This document shows positions 25,203-32,400 of a stretch of 49,367 bases of DNA, piece by piece (the first letter of the stretch is position 1; each line of letters begins with the position of its first letter). The stretch is from NCBI GenBank assembly GCA_965245735.1, contig CBDFAX010000013.1, positions 1-49,367 of the forward strand. Direction: 5' to 3'. The notes beneath the pieces were generated by a model. That model saw only the letters and a program-made list of their open reading frames with translations, was not told the DNA's origin and ran no database searches. This DNA comes from Abiotrophia sp965245735 (GTDB lineage: Bacteria > Bacillota > Bacilli > Lactobacillales > Aerococcaceae). Both the position numbers and the translations under genes were made by a program.

Positions 25203-25241
25203 ATTATCATAGCATTTTTCGGCGATTTTTTGTATGATAAT
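25203..25241. promoter_or_regulatory. Inverted repeat between rlmH and the potassium transporter genes
   Basis: ATTATCATA (25203-25211) and TATGATAAT (25233-25241) are perfect inverted arms 21 bases apart. Each contains a TATGAT -10-like sequence pointing outward, so the element probably holds divergent promoters whose -35 regions overlap. It may also be an operator; nothing in the sequence names the regulator. Confidence 0.5.
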
Positions 25242-25272
25242 AGGGAATTGAATTAGAATCGAGGTTCTCGCT

Positions 25273-26649
25273 ATGCAAGATCTATTCTCCCCAAGCAAAT
25301 GGACCGCAACCCAGAAGCTTACCGTTAGCTTTCTGGTGGTTATTTTAACCGGGAGCTTTCTCCTCTGGTTGCCTATTTCCAACCAGCCAGGAACTCATCA
25401 AACTTATTTAGACCATCTTTTCACCGCCGTCTCTATGGTTTGCGTGACGGGTTTGACCGTCCTATCCATTAAGGACACCTATACCGTCTTCGGCCAGATA
25501 GTCGGCATTATCCTTATGCAGATTGGAGGCTTAGGGCTAATCACGCTCATTTCTATCAGCCTCTTCTATCTGAAGCGTCGCATTTCGCTCAAGGACCAAA
25601 CCACCTTGCAGATGGCCCTTAACCGTAACACTAATGACAACTACAAGAACTTTCTCTTTAACGCCTATCGCTTCACCTTTGCAGTAGAGGCCATTGGCGC
25701 TCTAGTTCTGATGACGGACTTCATTCCCCGCTATGGTTGGGCAAAAGGCGCCTTCAATGCCGTTTTTGTTGCTGTTTCCGCCTTCTGTAATGCTGGTTTT
25801 GACAACCTAGGCAGCAACAGTCTCCAAGACTTTGTTCTCAACCCAACGGTTAACTTTACAGTTGCCTTACTCATTATTGCAGGGGGGATTGGTTTCACCG
25901 TCTGGGCCGAGCTGAGCGAAAGGTTGAATCACTACTTCCATTCTCGTCCACGCCTCTTGCGTTTGAGTTTCCGCCGTTTGAGTTCCCACTCACGCCTCGC
26001 TCTGATAGCAACTGCTACCTTGTTATTTGGCGGAGCCCTTATCACTTGGCTATCAGAACTCAGACATGGCTCAACTATCGGTAATTATAATATCTTCCAG
26101 CAGTGGATGATTTCTTTCTTCCAGTCTGCTGCCTTCCGTACGGCCGGTTTCTCGACTTTGAACTATGAAGCGACCCATCCCTTCACCAATCTGATCTATA
26201 TGATTCTCATGTTAATTGGGGGGGCCCCAGGTGGTACAGCCGGTGGTATTAAGGTCACTACAGCTGCCATCATGTTCTTACTCTTCCGTTCGGAACTAAA
26301 GGGCCACACTGAAGTGACCTTCCATAAACGGGTTATTCCAGCCAGCGCCGTTAAGCAGGCTATGACCATCATTCTCTTTTTCTTCACGGTCTTAATGATT
26401 GGCTATTCGCTCTTACTCTTGGAGCATCCAAATCTCAATCCTTACCATCTTCTCTTCGAGGCCATTTCTGCCATGGCCACTGTGGGTTCTTCAGCAGGGA
26501 TTACCTCGCAACTTACAACTTGGGGACGCATCATTATTATGGGGATGATGTTCTTGGGCCGGGTAGGTCCCTTTACCGTCTTTCTCAGCTTGCTCCAAAG
26601 TGACCGCAAAGAAATTCACTATGCCGATACTGATGTATTAATCGGCTAA
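25273..26649 (+). CDS. ktrB: Potassium uptake channel subunit, KtrB/TrkH family
   Basis: This 458-residue membrane protein forms the ion path of a Ktr potassium importer. The four pore loops of the family are visible: SMVCVTGLT, SAFCNAGFDNLG, FRTAGFSTLNY and MATVGSSAGIT, each with the selectivity-filter glycine. GAGG precedes the ATG by eight bases. The cytosolic gating partner is encoded 21 bases downstream. The pair resembles Bacillus KtrCD and KtrAB; the choice between subtypes cannot be made from this sequence. Confidence 0.93.
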   Translation: MQDLFSPSKWTATQKLTVSFLVVILTGSFLLWLPISNQPGTHQTYLDHLFTAVSMVCVTGLTVLSIKDTYTVFGQIVGIILMQIGGLGLITLISISLFYLKRRISLKDQTTLQMALNRNTNDNYKNFLFNAYRFTFAVEAIGALVLMTDFIPRYGWAKGAFNAVFVAVSAFCNAGFDNLGSNSLQDFVLNPTVNFTVALLIIAGGIGFTVWAELSERLNHYFHSRPRLLRLSFRRLSSHSRLALIATATLLFGGALITWLSELRHGSTIGNYNIFQQWMISFFQSAAFRTAGFSTLNYEATHPFTNLIYMILMLIGGAPGGTAGGIKVTTAAIMFLLFRSELKGHTEVTFHKRVIPASAVKQAMTIILFFFTVLMIGYSLLLLEHPNLNPYHLLFEAISAMATVGSSAGITSQLTTWGRIIIMGMMFLGRVGPFTVFLSLLQSDRKEIHYADTDVLIG

Positions 26650-26670
26650 TCAGAAAGGATCTGTACACTT

Positions 26671-27357
26671 ATGAAACCAAAACTTAATACTCGGATTATT
26701 GGCGTCTTAGGCCTGGGGGTCTTTGGCCGTACCGTCGCTAAAGAACTTAGCAAATACGATGTAGACGTTATCGCCATTGACAACCGACAAGCCAATGTCC
26801 AAGACGTGGCAGACTATGTTACTAAGGCGGCTGTCGGTGACATTACCGATTACGACTTCTTGAAAAATATCGGCGTTAAGGAATGCGATATTGTCATTAT
26901 CGCGACCGGTACTAACCTAGAAAGCTCCGTACTAGCGGCTATGCACTGTAAAAAACTAGGTGTCCCTCGTATCGTGGGTAAGGCTCGTAGCTTAACCTTT
27001 GAAGAGGTCCTCTATGAAGTAGGCGTCCATGTAGTGGTCTCACCTGAACGTGACTCCGGTGTACGTTTAGCATCTAAGATTCTCCGTAATAAGATTGACG
27101 AAGTACTACGATTAGACGATGATACCTCGATTGTCGAATTTACGGCGCCTGACGCGTGGGTAGGCAAAACCGTCTTAGAATTAGACTTGCGTCGCAAGTA
27201 CGAACTTAATTTGATTGGTATGCGGGAAGAAAAAGGCGAGAAGTTGAATTCTTCTATTGCCATCAACCACCCAATTGAAGCCAACACTATTTTAGTCGCG
27301 ATGGCTAATTCTCATGTTTTCGAGAAGTATGACTACTTAGGCTACTTTAACGACTAA
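26671..27357 (+). CDS. ktrA: Potassium uptake regulatory RCK subunit, KtrA/TrkA family
   Basis: The 228-residue cytosolic protein has an N-terminal RCK domain with the nucleotide-binding GLGVFGR motif and DVIAIDN acidic strand end, then GDITDYDFLKNIG and IIATGTNLESSV. A C-terminal RCK_C domain follows (VGKTVLELDLRRKYELNLIG), the part that binds cyclic di-AMP in related proteins. It gates the KtrB channel encoded just upstream in the same operon. AAAGGAT precedes the ATG. Confidence 0.93.
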   Translation: MKPKLNTRIIGVLGLGVFGRTVAKELSKYDVDVIAIDNRQANVQDVADYVTKAAVGDITDYDFLKNIGVKECDIVIIATGTNLESSVLAAMHCKKLGVPRIVGKARSLTFEEVLYEVGVHVVVSPERDSGVRLASKILRNKIDEVLRLDDDTSIVEFTAPDAWVGKTVLELDLRRKYELNLIGMREEKGEKLNSSIAINHPIEANTILVAMANSHVFEKYDYLGYFND

Positions 27358-27369
27358 ACCGACTATCAT

Positions 27370-27401
27370 AAAAAGCCATGGTTTGAAACCATGGCTTTTT
27401 T
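27370..27401. terminator. Bidirectional terminator
   Basis: AAAAAGCCATGGTTT and AAACCATGGCTTTTTT form a long stem between ktrA and the convergent surface-protein gene. Confidence 0.9.
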
Positions 27402-27416
27402 GCTAGTGCATTAAAT

Positions 27417-28427
27417 TTAGGAACGGCGACGACGCATGAGGATGAGGCCAATCGCTGCAATGACTAATAGAGCACCCACTAACAAGAATGGTAGGCGGTC
27501 CACCTCACCAGTGTTTGGCAGGCCCTTCTTATTTTCTCTTTTGCTTTCTTTCTTGACCTCTACCTTACTACTTGAGCTTTGACTTTCTTTTGATTCAGAT
27601 TTAGACTCAGAAGGCTTAGATTCGTGAGGTTTTGAAGACTCGTTGGGCTTAGATTCACTTGGCTTAGAAACTGAGGATTGAGAAGACTCAGCTGGTTTGG
27701 ATTCAGCTGGCTTAGAGGCTGTGGATTGAGAAGATTCGGCCGGTTTGGATTCACTTGGCTTAGACATTGAAGATTGGGAAGACTCAGCCGGTTTGGATTC
27801 AGCTGGCTTAGAGGCTGTAGATTGAGAAGATTCAGCCGGCTTGGATTCACTTGGCTTAGATTCTGAAGCTTGTGACGTCTCTGCTGGCTTGGATTCACTT
27901 GGCTTAGATTCTGAAGCTTGCGAGCTCTCTGCTGGCTTTTGTTCAGGCTTAGGTGCTGGCAATGAAATGACGGGCAGCACTTGTTTATCCGCTTCATCTT
28001 CCAGCGGCAACTGCGCTAAGTAGCTATCGAATTTTTTCTTAAGCGCCGCAAAATTTTGAATGGTTTGACTAGCATCATAAACGCTAGCGGTCACCAAACC
28101 TTCAGACGTTTCGCGTTCTTTGGCTGGTTTATATTCCTTAACACCCGCCATACCATCTTTTTCAAGTCCTTGTTCTACTAGCCACTTATGAGCCGCAGAG
28201 ACAGCTTGATCACGATTACCCTCTACCAAGAAGTAGAAAACAAGTCCTTCTGTATTATCTTGGGCATTAACCAGAACATAGCGCACAATGCTGTGTTCCT
28301 TAGCTTGCGCTACCTGGCTAACCTCCGCCTCATTATTTGATGCAGTGGCTTGTGCTGCAACTGGATAGCTACCTAAAACACTGGCAACTAAACCCAAAAC
28401 TAAAATTCCTTTCGACCACTTTTTCAT
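27417..28427 (-). CDS. LPXTG-anchored surface protein with Ser/Pro/Lys repeats
   Basis: The 336-residue protein has a signal peptide (about residues 1-28), a small folded-looking region (44-150), a repeat stalk made of 16-residue units such as SQSTASKPAESKPAES (169-264), and a sortase signal: LPNTG at 303-307, a hydrophobic helix and a final MRRRRS. It should be covalently linked to peptidoglycan with the N-terminal domain carried out on the stalk. I do not recognise the N-terminal domain. Two WalR-type boxes precede the gene, one overlapping the promoter, so the cell-wall stress system is a likely controller. Confidence 0.88.
   Translation of the reverse strand: MKKWSKGILVLGLVASVLGSYPVAAQATASNNEAEVSQVAQAKEHSIVRYVLVNAQDNTEGLVFYFLVEGNRDQAVSAAHKWLVEQGLEKDGMAGVKEYKPAKERETSEGLVTASVYDASQTIQNFAALKKKFDSYLAQLPLEDEADKQVLPVISLPAPKPEQKPAESSQASESKPSESKPAETSQASESKPSESKPAESSQSTASKPAESKPAESSQSSMSKPSESKPAESSQSTASKPAESKPAESSQSSVSKPSESKPNESSKPHESKPSESKSESKESQSSSSKVEVKKESKRENKKGLPNTGEVDRLPFLLVGALLVIAAIGLILMRRRRS
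27636..27923 (-). repeat. Six tandem 48-bp repeats in the surface-protein gene
   Basis: Six 16-residue units, with the alternating cores SESKPSESKPAES and STASKPAESKPAES, are followed by a degenerate seventh. The tract can expand or contract by recombination and so vary the stalk length. Confidence 0.85.
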
Positions 28428-28459
28428 GGTGAATCGCTTCCTTTCCTTTTGTTACACTT

Positions 28460-28488
28460 ATTGTAACTCTGTTACAGAAATATTACAA
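28460..28488 (-). promoter_or_regulatory. Promoter of the LPXTG protein gene
   Basis: TTGTAA (28483-28488) and TACAAT (28460-28465) on the minus strand are 17 bases apart, ending about 33 bases before the ATG. Confidence 0.6.
28471..28487 (-). promoter_or_regulatory. WalR-type box overlapping the LPXTG promoter
   Basis: The minus strand reads TGTAATATTTCTGTAAC, an exact fit to TGTWAH-N5-TGTWAH. It overlaps the -35 box and spacer, and further TGTAAC/GTTACA copies follow toward the gene. Confidence 0.6.
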
Positions 28489-28580
28489 GTGGATCTTCGT
28501 TTTTTATCATTTATTTCCCGGATAATTCATAAATTCGCCACATTTCCCTTATTACTGGTCCCATCTCATCACGACTAAAT

Positions 28581-28597
28581 ATTACATAAGTATTACA
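28581..28597 (-). promoter_or_regulatory. Second WalR-type box upstream of the LPXTG gene
   Basis: The minus strand reads TGTAATACTTATGTAAT, again an exact TGTWAH-N5-TGTWAH match, 110 bases upstream of the first box. Confidence 0.5.
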
Positions 28598-28602
28598 AAA
28601 AT

Positions 28603-28630
28603 AAAAAAAGCCCCTGTATTCACAGGGGCT
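28603..28630 (-). terminator. Terminator of the phosphonate-type transporter operon
   Basis: On the minus strand AGCCCCTGT and ACAGGGGCT flank a four-base loop and are followed by seven T residues. Confidence 0.9.
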
Positions 28631-28642
28631 CAAAGCTTTTAT

Positions 28643-29452
28643 TTAACCTTGGGTCAAACGTTTGCGAATGTAACTAGAACTATACTCGACAATCAGGATA
28701 AAGGCAATCAGACCAATCAAAATGGCTCCTACTTCATCCCATTTGTAACCGTTAATCGCAAAGGTCAGTGGCGCCCCAATCCCGCCGGCTCCAACAACCC
28801 CTAAAATCGTGGCATCACGTAGGTTCATATCGAAGCGGAAAATCAGGGTAGAAATTAAACTAGACCAAAGTTGGGGAATAATCCCACAGCGAATTTTCTG
28901 GAAGGTGGAACAACCAGCCGCATCTAAGGCCTCTAGTATGGAATCATCTAAATCGTCAATGGTTTCCGAGAAAAGTTTAGAAATCATCCCAATCGAAGTG
29001 ACCGATAGGGTCATAACCCCAGCGAAAGCACCCGGGCCGGTTACACGGATAAACATGAGCCCATAAACGAAACTTGGAATGGTACGAACTGCCATCACAA
29101 AAAGACGTGTGATGACTGTAATGGGCATTGGCATGACTTTACCTGAAGCCAGAAAGGCCAAAGGGATAGAGAATACAGCTCCTACAATGGTTCCCATAAA
29201 AGCAATGGCTGCCGTTTCTAAGAGCAGGTGGAGTACACCGCTCTCCCCTAAACCAAGTAAAGTTTCCAAATTAGGATGGAAAATCCCGCTAATAATATTG
29301 AAGGCAATAGTTGGGCCCTTTTCAGAAATATCAATAGAACCCAGGGCCGACCAGGACCAGACAATAAGTACTACTAAACCCAGCACCCATAAGGCCTTAA
29401 AATACTTGTCCGAGCTACGCGATTCGTACATTTCATTAATCTTATCAATCAT
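28643..29452 (-). CDS. phnE: Phosphonate-type ABC transporter permease (second)
   Basis: The 269-residue permease has about six membrane segments and the PhnE-family signature GVVGAGGIGAPL near the C-terminus, preceded by the ATPase-contact helix region LEALDAAGCSTFQKIRCGIIPQL. It is the last of four genes (phnD-C-E-E) and starts 12 bases after the other permease, with AGGAGG before the ATG. The two permeases should form a heterodimer. Whether the ligand is a phosphonate, phosphate ester or something purine-related is open, given the PurBox-like site at the operon head. Confidence 0.9.
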   Translation of the reverse strand: MIDKINEMYESRSSDKYFKALWVLGLVVLIVWSWSALGSIDISEKGPTIAFNIISGIFHPNLETLLGLGESGVLHLLLETAAIAFMGTIVGAVFSIPLAFLASGKVMPMPITVITRLFVMAVRTIPSFVYGLMFIRVTGPGAFAGVMTLSVTSIGMISKLFSETIDDLDDSILEALDAAGCSTFQKIRCGIIPQLWSSLISTLIFRFDMNLRDATILGVVGAGGIGAPLTFAINGYKWDEVGAILIGLIAFILIVEYSSSYIRKRLTQG

Positions 29453-29464
29453 GGCGCGGACCTC

Positions 29465-30289
29465 CTAAGTTAGTTTAGAGCGCAAGTAGCGACTGGTATA
29501 CTCGATAATCAGGACCGTCACATAGAGGGCAACTAAAATCATGCCCAAATTCGTGTACTCACGCCAAGCGATTTTCTCATTCAGGATGACCCCAATCCCA
29601 CCGGCGCCAACCCATCCCAGAATGGCCGCATGGCGGACATTCCCTTCAAATGTATAGAGTGAAGAGGCCAGATAGGATGGTAAGACTTGAGGCAGAATGG
29701 CCCCCATAAAACTATAGACACGGTTAGCACCCAAGGCTTCCATGGCTTCAAAAGGCTTCATATCGACCGTTTCAATCATCTCATAGAGTTGCTTAGCCAT
29801 AAAGGAGAAGGTGAAGATGGCAATAGCCACCGTCCCGGCAAAGGTCCCGATCCCAAAGATCAGGGTTAAAACACTAGCATAAATCAAGGTTGGTACTGTT
29901 CGAATCAAACTTAGGACTAATTTCATAGAGCCTGTCACCCAACGGTTGACAACCATGTTGTAAGAAGCAATCACAGCAGCTGGGATGGCCAGTAAGGCTC
30001 CAATGACAGAGCCTAAAATAGACATCTTAATAGTGTCTAAGAGTGGTCCTTGAACAGATGCCCAGTAATCCCAGTTAGGTGGATACATCCGCCCTAAAAT
30101 AACAAAGAACTGATTTCCTCGCTTGAGCAAGGTCGACATCTTGAAGCCAGTTAGCTCTATAGAATAATAGAAAGCTAGGACAACCAAGATGAGATAAAGC
30201 CAGGTTAGAGAAGGTTTTTTGCTGATGGTTTTACCATTTGGGAGGGTACGGGTTCGTGGCCCCCACAAACGATGCCAGAATGCATTCAT
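29465..30289 (-). CDS. phnE: Phosphonate-type ABC transporter permease (first)
   Basis: This 274-residue permease carries the same family marks as its partner: EAMEALGANRVYSFMGAILPQVL and GWVGAGGIGVILNEKI, with about six membrane segments. Three ATG codons stand in a row; I chose the third because TAGGGGGA is then eight bases away. It follows phnC by about a dozen bases. Confidence 0.9.
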   Translation of the reverse strand: MNAFWHRLWGPRTRTLPNGKTISKKPSLTWLYLILVVLAFYYSIELTGFKMSTLLKRGNQFFVILGRMYPPNWDYWASVQGPLLDTIKMSILGSVIGALLAIPAAVIASYNMVVNRWVTGSMKLVLSLIRTVPTLIYASVLTLIFGIGTFAGTVAIAIFTFSFMAKQLYEMIETVDMKPFEAMEALGANRVYSFMGAILPQVLPSYLASSLYTFEGNVRHAAILGWVGAGGIGVILNEKIAWREYTNLGMILVALYVTVLIIEYTSRYLRSKLT

Positions 30290-30301
30290 CATCATGTCCC
30301 C

Positions 30302-31048
30302 CTATTCAATGGACTGACCCTTGTAAATCACATCCAAAATTTCAGGAGTGACTTGGTCAGAGGGACCATCATAGACAACTTCCCCATCACGAATACCAAT
30401 AATCCGATCGCAGTATTCCAGCGCTAATTCCACATGGTGAATATTGAGTAAAATCGAAATCTTGTCATCGCGATTAATCGCTTGGAAATCTTCCATTACA
30501 GCTTTGGCAGTCACAGGGTCTAAGGCTGCAACCGGCTCATCGGCTAGAATAATCTCTGGATTCTGCGCCAGAGTACGTGCTAGGGCCACCCGTTGTTGCT
30601 GCCCCCCGGAGAGTTGATCTACTCGAGTGTAGGCTTTTTCTAGGATGCCTACGCGGTCCAAGGCGGTCAGCGCTCGAATTTCTTCTTCTTTCTTATAGTA
30701 ACCAATGAGAACCCGCCAAAAAGGAATATCAGGCACAAAGGCATTCATCACATTGCTGATGACAGATGCCCGCGTTACTAGGTTGAAAGACTGGAAAATC
30801 ATGCCAATTTTACGGCGAAAACGACGTAGACTTTGGCCTTTCAATTGACTAACATTGGTCCCATTAACTGTTAGTTCCCCTTCACTAATAGGATGCATAC
30901 AGTTGATGGTCCGGATTAGGGTAGATTTCCCCGCACCAGATAAACCAATAATCCCAACAAACTCTCCTTGTTCTATGGTCAAGTTGACATTCTTCAGAGC
31001 CGTCACCCCATTGGGATAGCGCTTGGAGACATTCTTGAACTCTATCAT
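30302..31048 (-). CDS. phnC: Phosphonate-type ABC transporter ATP-binding protein
   Basis: The 248-residue ATPase has Walker A GLSGAGKST, the signature LSGGQQQRVALARTLAQ, Walker B IILADEPVAALDP and the switch histidine in NIHHVELA. It powers the PhnE pair. The start is the ATG of MIEFKNVSKRYPNG after AGAGGATT. It is separated from phnD by 128 bases containing an attenuator hairpin, so it is probably made at a lower level than the binding protein. Confidence 0.92.
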   Translation of the reverse strand: MIEFKNVSKRYPNGVTALKNVNLTIEQGEFVGIIGLSGAGKSTLIRTINCMHPISEGELTVNGTNVSQLKGQSLRRFRRKIGMIFQSFNLVTRASVISNVMNAFVPDIPFWRVLIGYYKKEEEIRALTALDRVGILEKAYTRVDQLSGGQQQRVALARTLAQNPEIILADEPVAALDPVTAKAVMEDFQAINRDDKISILLNIHHVELALEYCDRIIGIRDGEVVYDGPSDQVTPEILDVIYKGQSIE

Positions 31049-31123
31049 GTGTAATCCTCTCTTCTCATTATAATGACAGACAAGACGCAATTCTTAGAGA
31101 TACGCCTGTCTGTGCTCTCTTAT

Positions 31124-31156
31124 CACAAAAAGAGCAGAGCCTCACCGAGACTCTGC
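31124..31156 (-). terminator. Intra-operon attenuator between phnD and phnC
   Basis: On the minus strand GCAGAGTCTC and GAGGCTCTGC pair (one G-U) around GGT and are followed by TCTTTTTG. Partial termination would favour the binding protein over the membrane parts. Confidence 0.75.
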
Positions 31157-31176
31157 CGTCTTGAGCGTCATGCGGA

Positions 31177-32202
31177 CTAGTTGCCCTTAATCAATTTTTG
31201 CGCTTCGCGCTCTTTGTTGTAGTCTTCGTCTTTGGCTTCTTTATAACCGGTGTGGTTGTAAATCTTGATGACTTTCTTACCTTCTTCGGTCTTAGCAATA
31301 TCCATCAAGGCTTTCTTGATTGCTTCGTTCAATTCAGGTGAAACAGTTGTGGAAGTCTTGCTGGCAGATACCGTGTCGTTGACGATATCTGGTGTTACCC
31401 CGATAACGTTAGTCGCTTCCCAGATAGGTGCTGAAGCGCCCATTTCTTTTTGCCACTTATCAACGTTGTCGCGACGTAAATCAGCATAACCAACCACAAT
31501 ATCCACTTGTTCAGCAGCCAAACGGGTCATGGCATTGGTGTAAGAATCAGATTGCACCACATTGGCTAAATCTGTAATCTTCTTGCCAAAGTTTTCTTTG
31601 AGCCAGAGGGTTGGGTAAATGTAACCAGATGCTGATGAAGATGAGAGAACAGTCCATTTAGCAGAGTTGAGATCGTCCCAAGTTAACTTCTCACCCTTAT
31701 TGACTTTCTCAGCTAATTCCTTACCTTTGGCAGATGGGCCAGCTAACACCAAGCCTTTGTAGAAAGTTACTTGCTCATCAGTAGGTTCGGTTGCTTTCTT
31801 GTCATTCCAGTCTTTTGGCTCAGCAGAGTTTTTGTTAAGCCCTTGACGAGTAGCAGTTAAGAGAACTTCCACATCATCAGAAAAGAGTACATAAGTCCCT
31901 GATGGGATAAAACCATAGTCAAGAGTCCCTGATGCTAATCCTTCCCCTACAGCTTCAAAGTTAGTCCCTACTGTGATTTCCACGTTCTCAACTTCAAAAC
32001 CATTTTTAGCAAGTTCGTCTTTCAATAATTGCTTGAGTGGCTCGGTTGATGTTACGATTTCATCTGGGTTACGTGACGGTACGAAACCAATCTTGATGGT
32101 ATCGATTTTTTCTGCTGCTTTAGCAGTAAACGGTGCGGTTAATCCGGCCACAAAGGTCGCAATTAAGGTGAAGATGGCAAAAAGCTTCAGGCTTTTTTTC
32201 AT
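31177..32202 (-). CDS. phnD: Phosphonate-type ABC transporter substrate-binding protein
   Basis: The 341-residue protein is a PhnD-family periplasmic-type binding protein: IKIGFVPSRNPDEIV after the signal peptide, VEITVGTNFEAVGEGLASGTLDYGFIPSGTYV, and a SSSSASGYIYPTLWL ligand-loop segment. The signal peptide (about 1-29) ends in TAKAA and has no lipobox cysteine, which is unusual for a Gram-positive binding protein. GGAGGGAT precedes the ATG. It is the first gene of the operon, after a good promoter and a PurBox-like site. Confidence 0.92.
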   Translation of the reverse strand: MKKSLKLFAIFTLIATFVAGLTAPFTAKAAEKIDTIKIGFVPSRNPDEIVTSTEPLKQLLKDELAKNGFEVENVEITVGTNFEAVGEGLASGTLDYGFIPSGTYVLFSDDVEVLLTATRQGLNKNSAEPKDWNDKKATEPTDEQVTFYKGLVLAGPSAKGKELAEKVNKGEKLTWDDLNSAKWTVLSSSSASGYIYPTLWLKENFGKKITDLANVVQSDSYTNAMTRLAAEQVDIVVGYADLRRDNVDKWQKEMGASAPIWEATNVIGVTPDIVNDTVSASKTSTTVSPELNEAIKKALMDIAKTEEGKKVIKIYNHTGYKEAKDEDYNKEREAQKLIKGN

Positions 32203-32242
32203 TTTAAGGATCCCTCCAACAAAAATAATAGATTCTACCCAA

Positions 32243-32270
32243 ATTATAACACCCCCTCATCTTCCGGCAA
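32243..32270 (-). promoter_or_regulatory. Promoter of the phnDCEE operon
   Basis: TTGCCG (32265-32270) and TATAAT (32243-32248) on the minus strand are 16 bases apart, and the -10 is extended (TGTTATAAT). Confidence 0.78.
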
Positions 32271-32314
32271 GAAATAAATTATCAGAAGTGTCTTTTTGCT
32301 GGTTTTATTTTTCA

Positions 32315-32328
32315 AACGTTCGTGTTTT
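32315..32328 (-). promoter_or_regulatory. PurBox-like site upstream of the phn operon
   Basis: The minus strand reads AAAACACGAACGTT, identical in 13 of 14 positions to the site before the purine permease (AAAACACGAACATT). It lies about 85 bases before the predicted transcription start and after the htrA terminator region, so phnD is its only likely target. Confidence 0.55.
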
Positions 32329-32351
32329 TTGAGTCTTGCTTGAGCAATCAT

Positions 32352-32385
32352 AAAAAGCCCACGCCTCCTTGCCGGAGGTGTGGGC
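32352..32385 (-). terminator. Terminator of htrA
   Basis: On the minus strand GCCCACACCTCC and GGAGGCGTGGGC pair around a five-base loop with one A-C mismatch, and are followed by TTTTT. Confidence 0.88.
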
Positions 32386-32400
32386 GAGCATTATTGACTA

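Noticed and set aside
27600..27960. CRISPR array at the regular repeats
   Set aside because: The repeats are contiguous, in frame with period 48 bases and code for a Ser/Pro/Lys stalk; there are no unique spacers.
27560..27997. A 145-codon frame inside the LPXTG gene on the same strand
   Set aside because: It is a frame-shifted reading of the repeat tract, with only Leu/Asn/Gln/Ser-rich sequence and no ribosome site.
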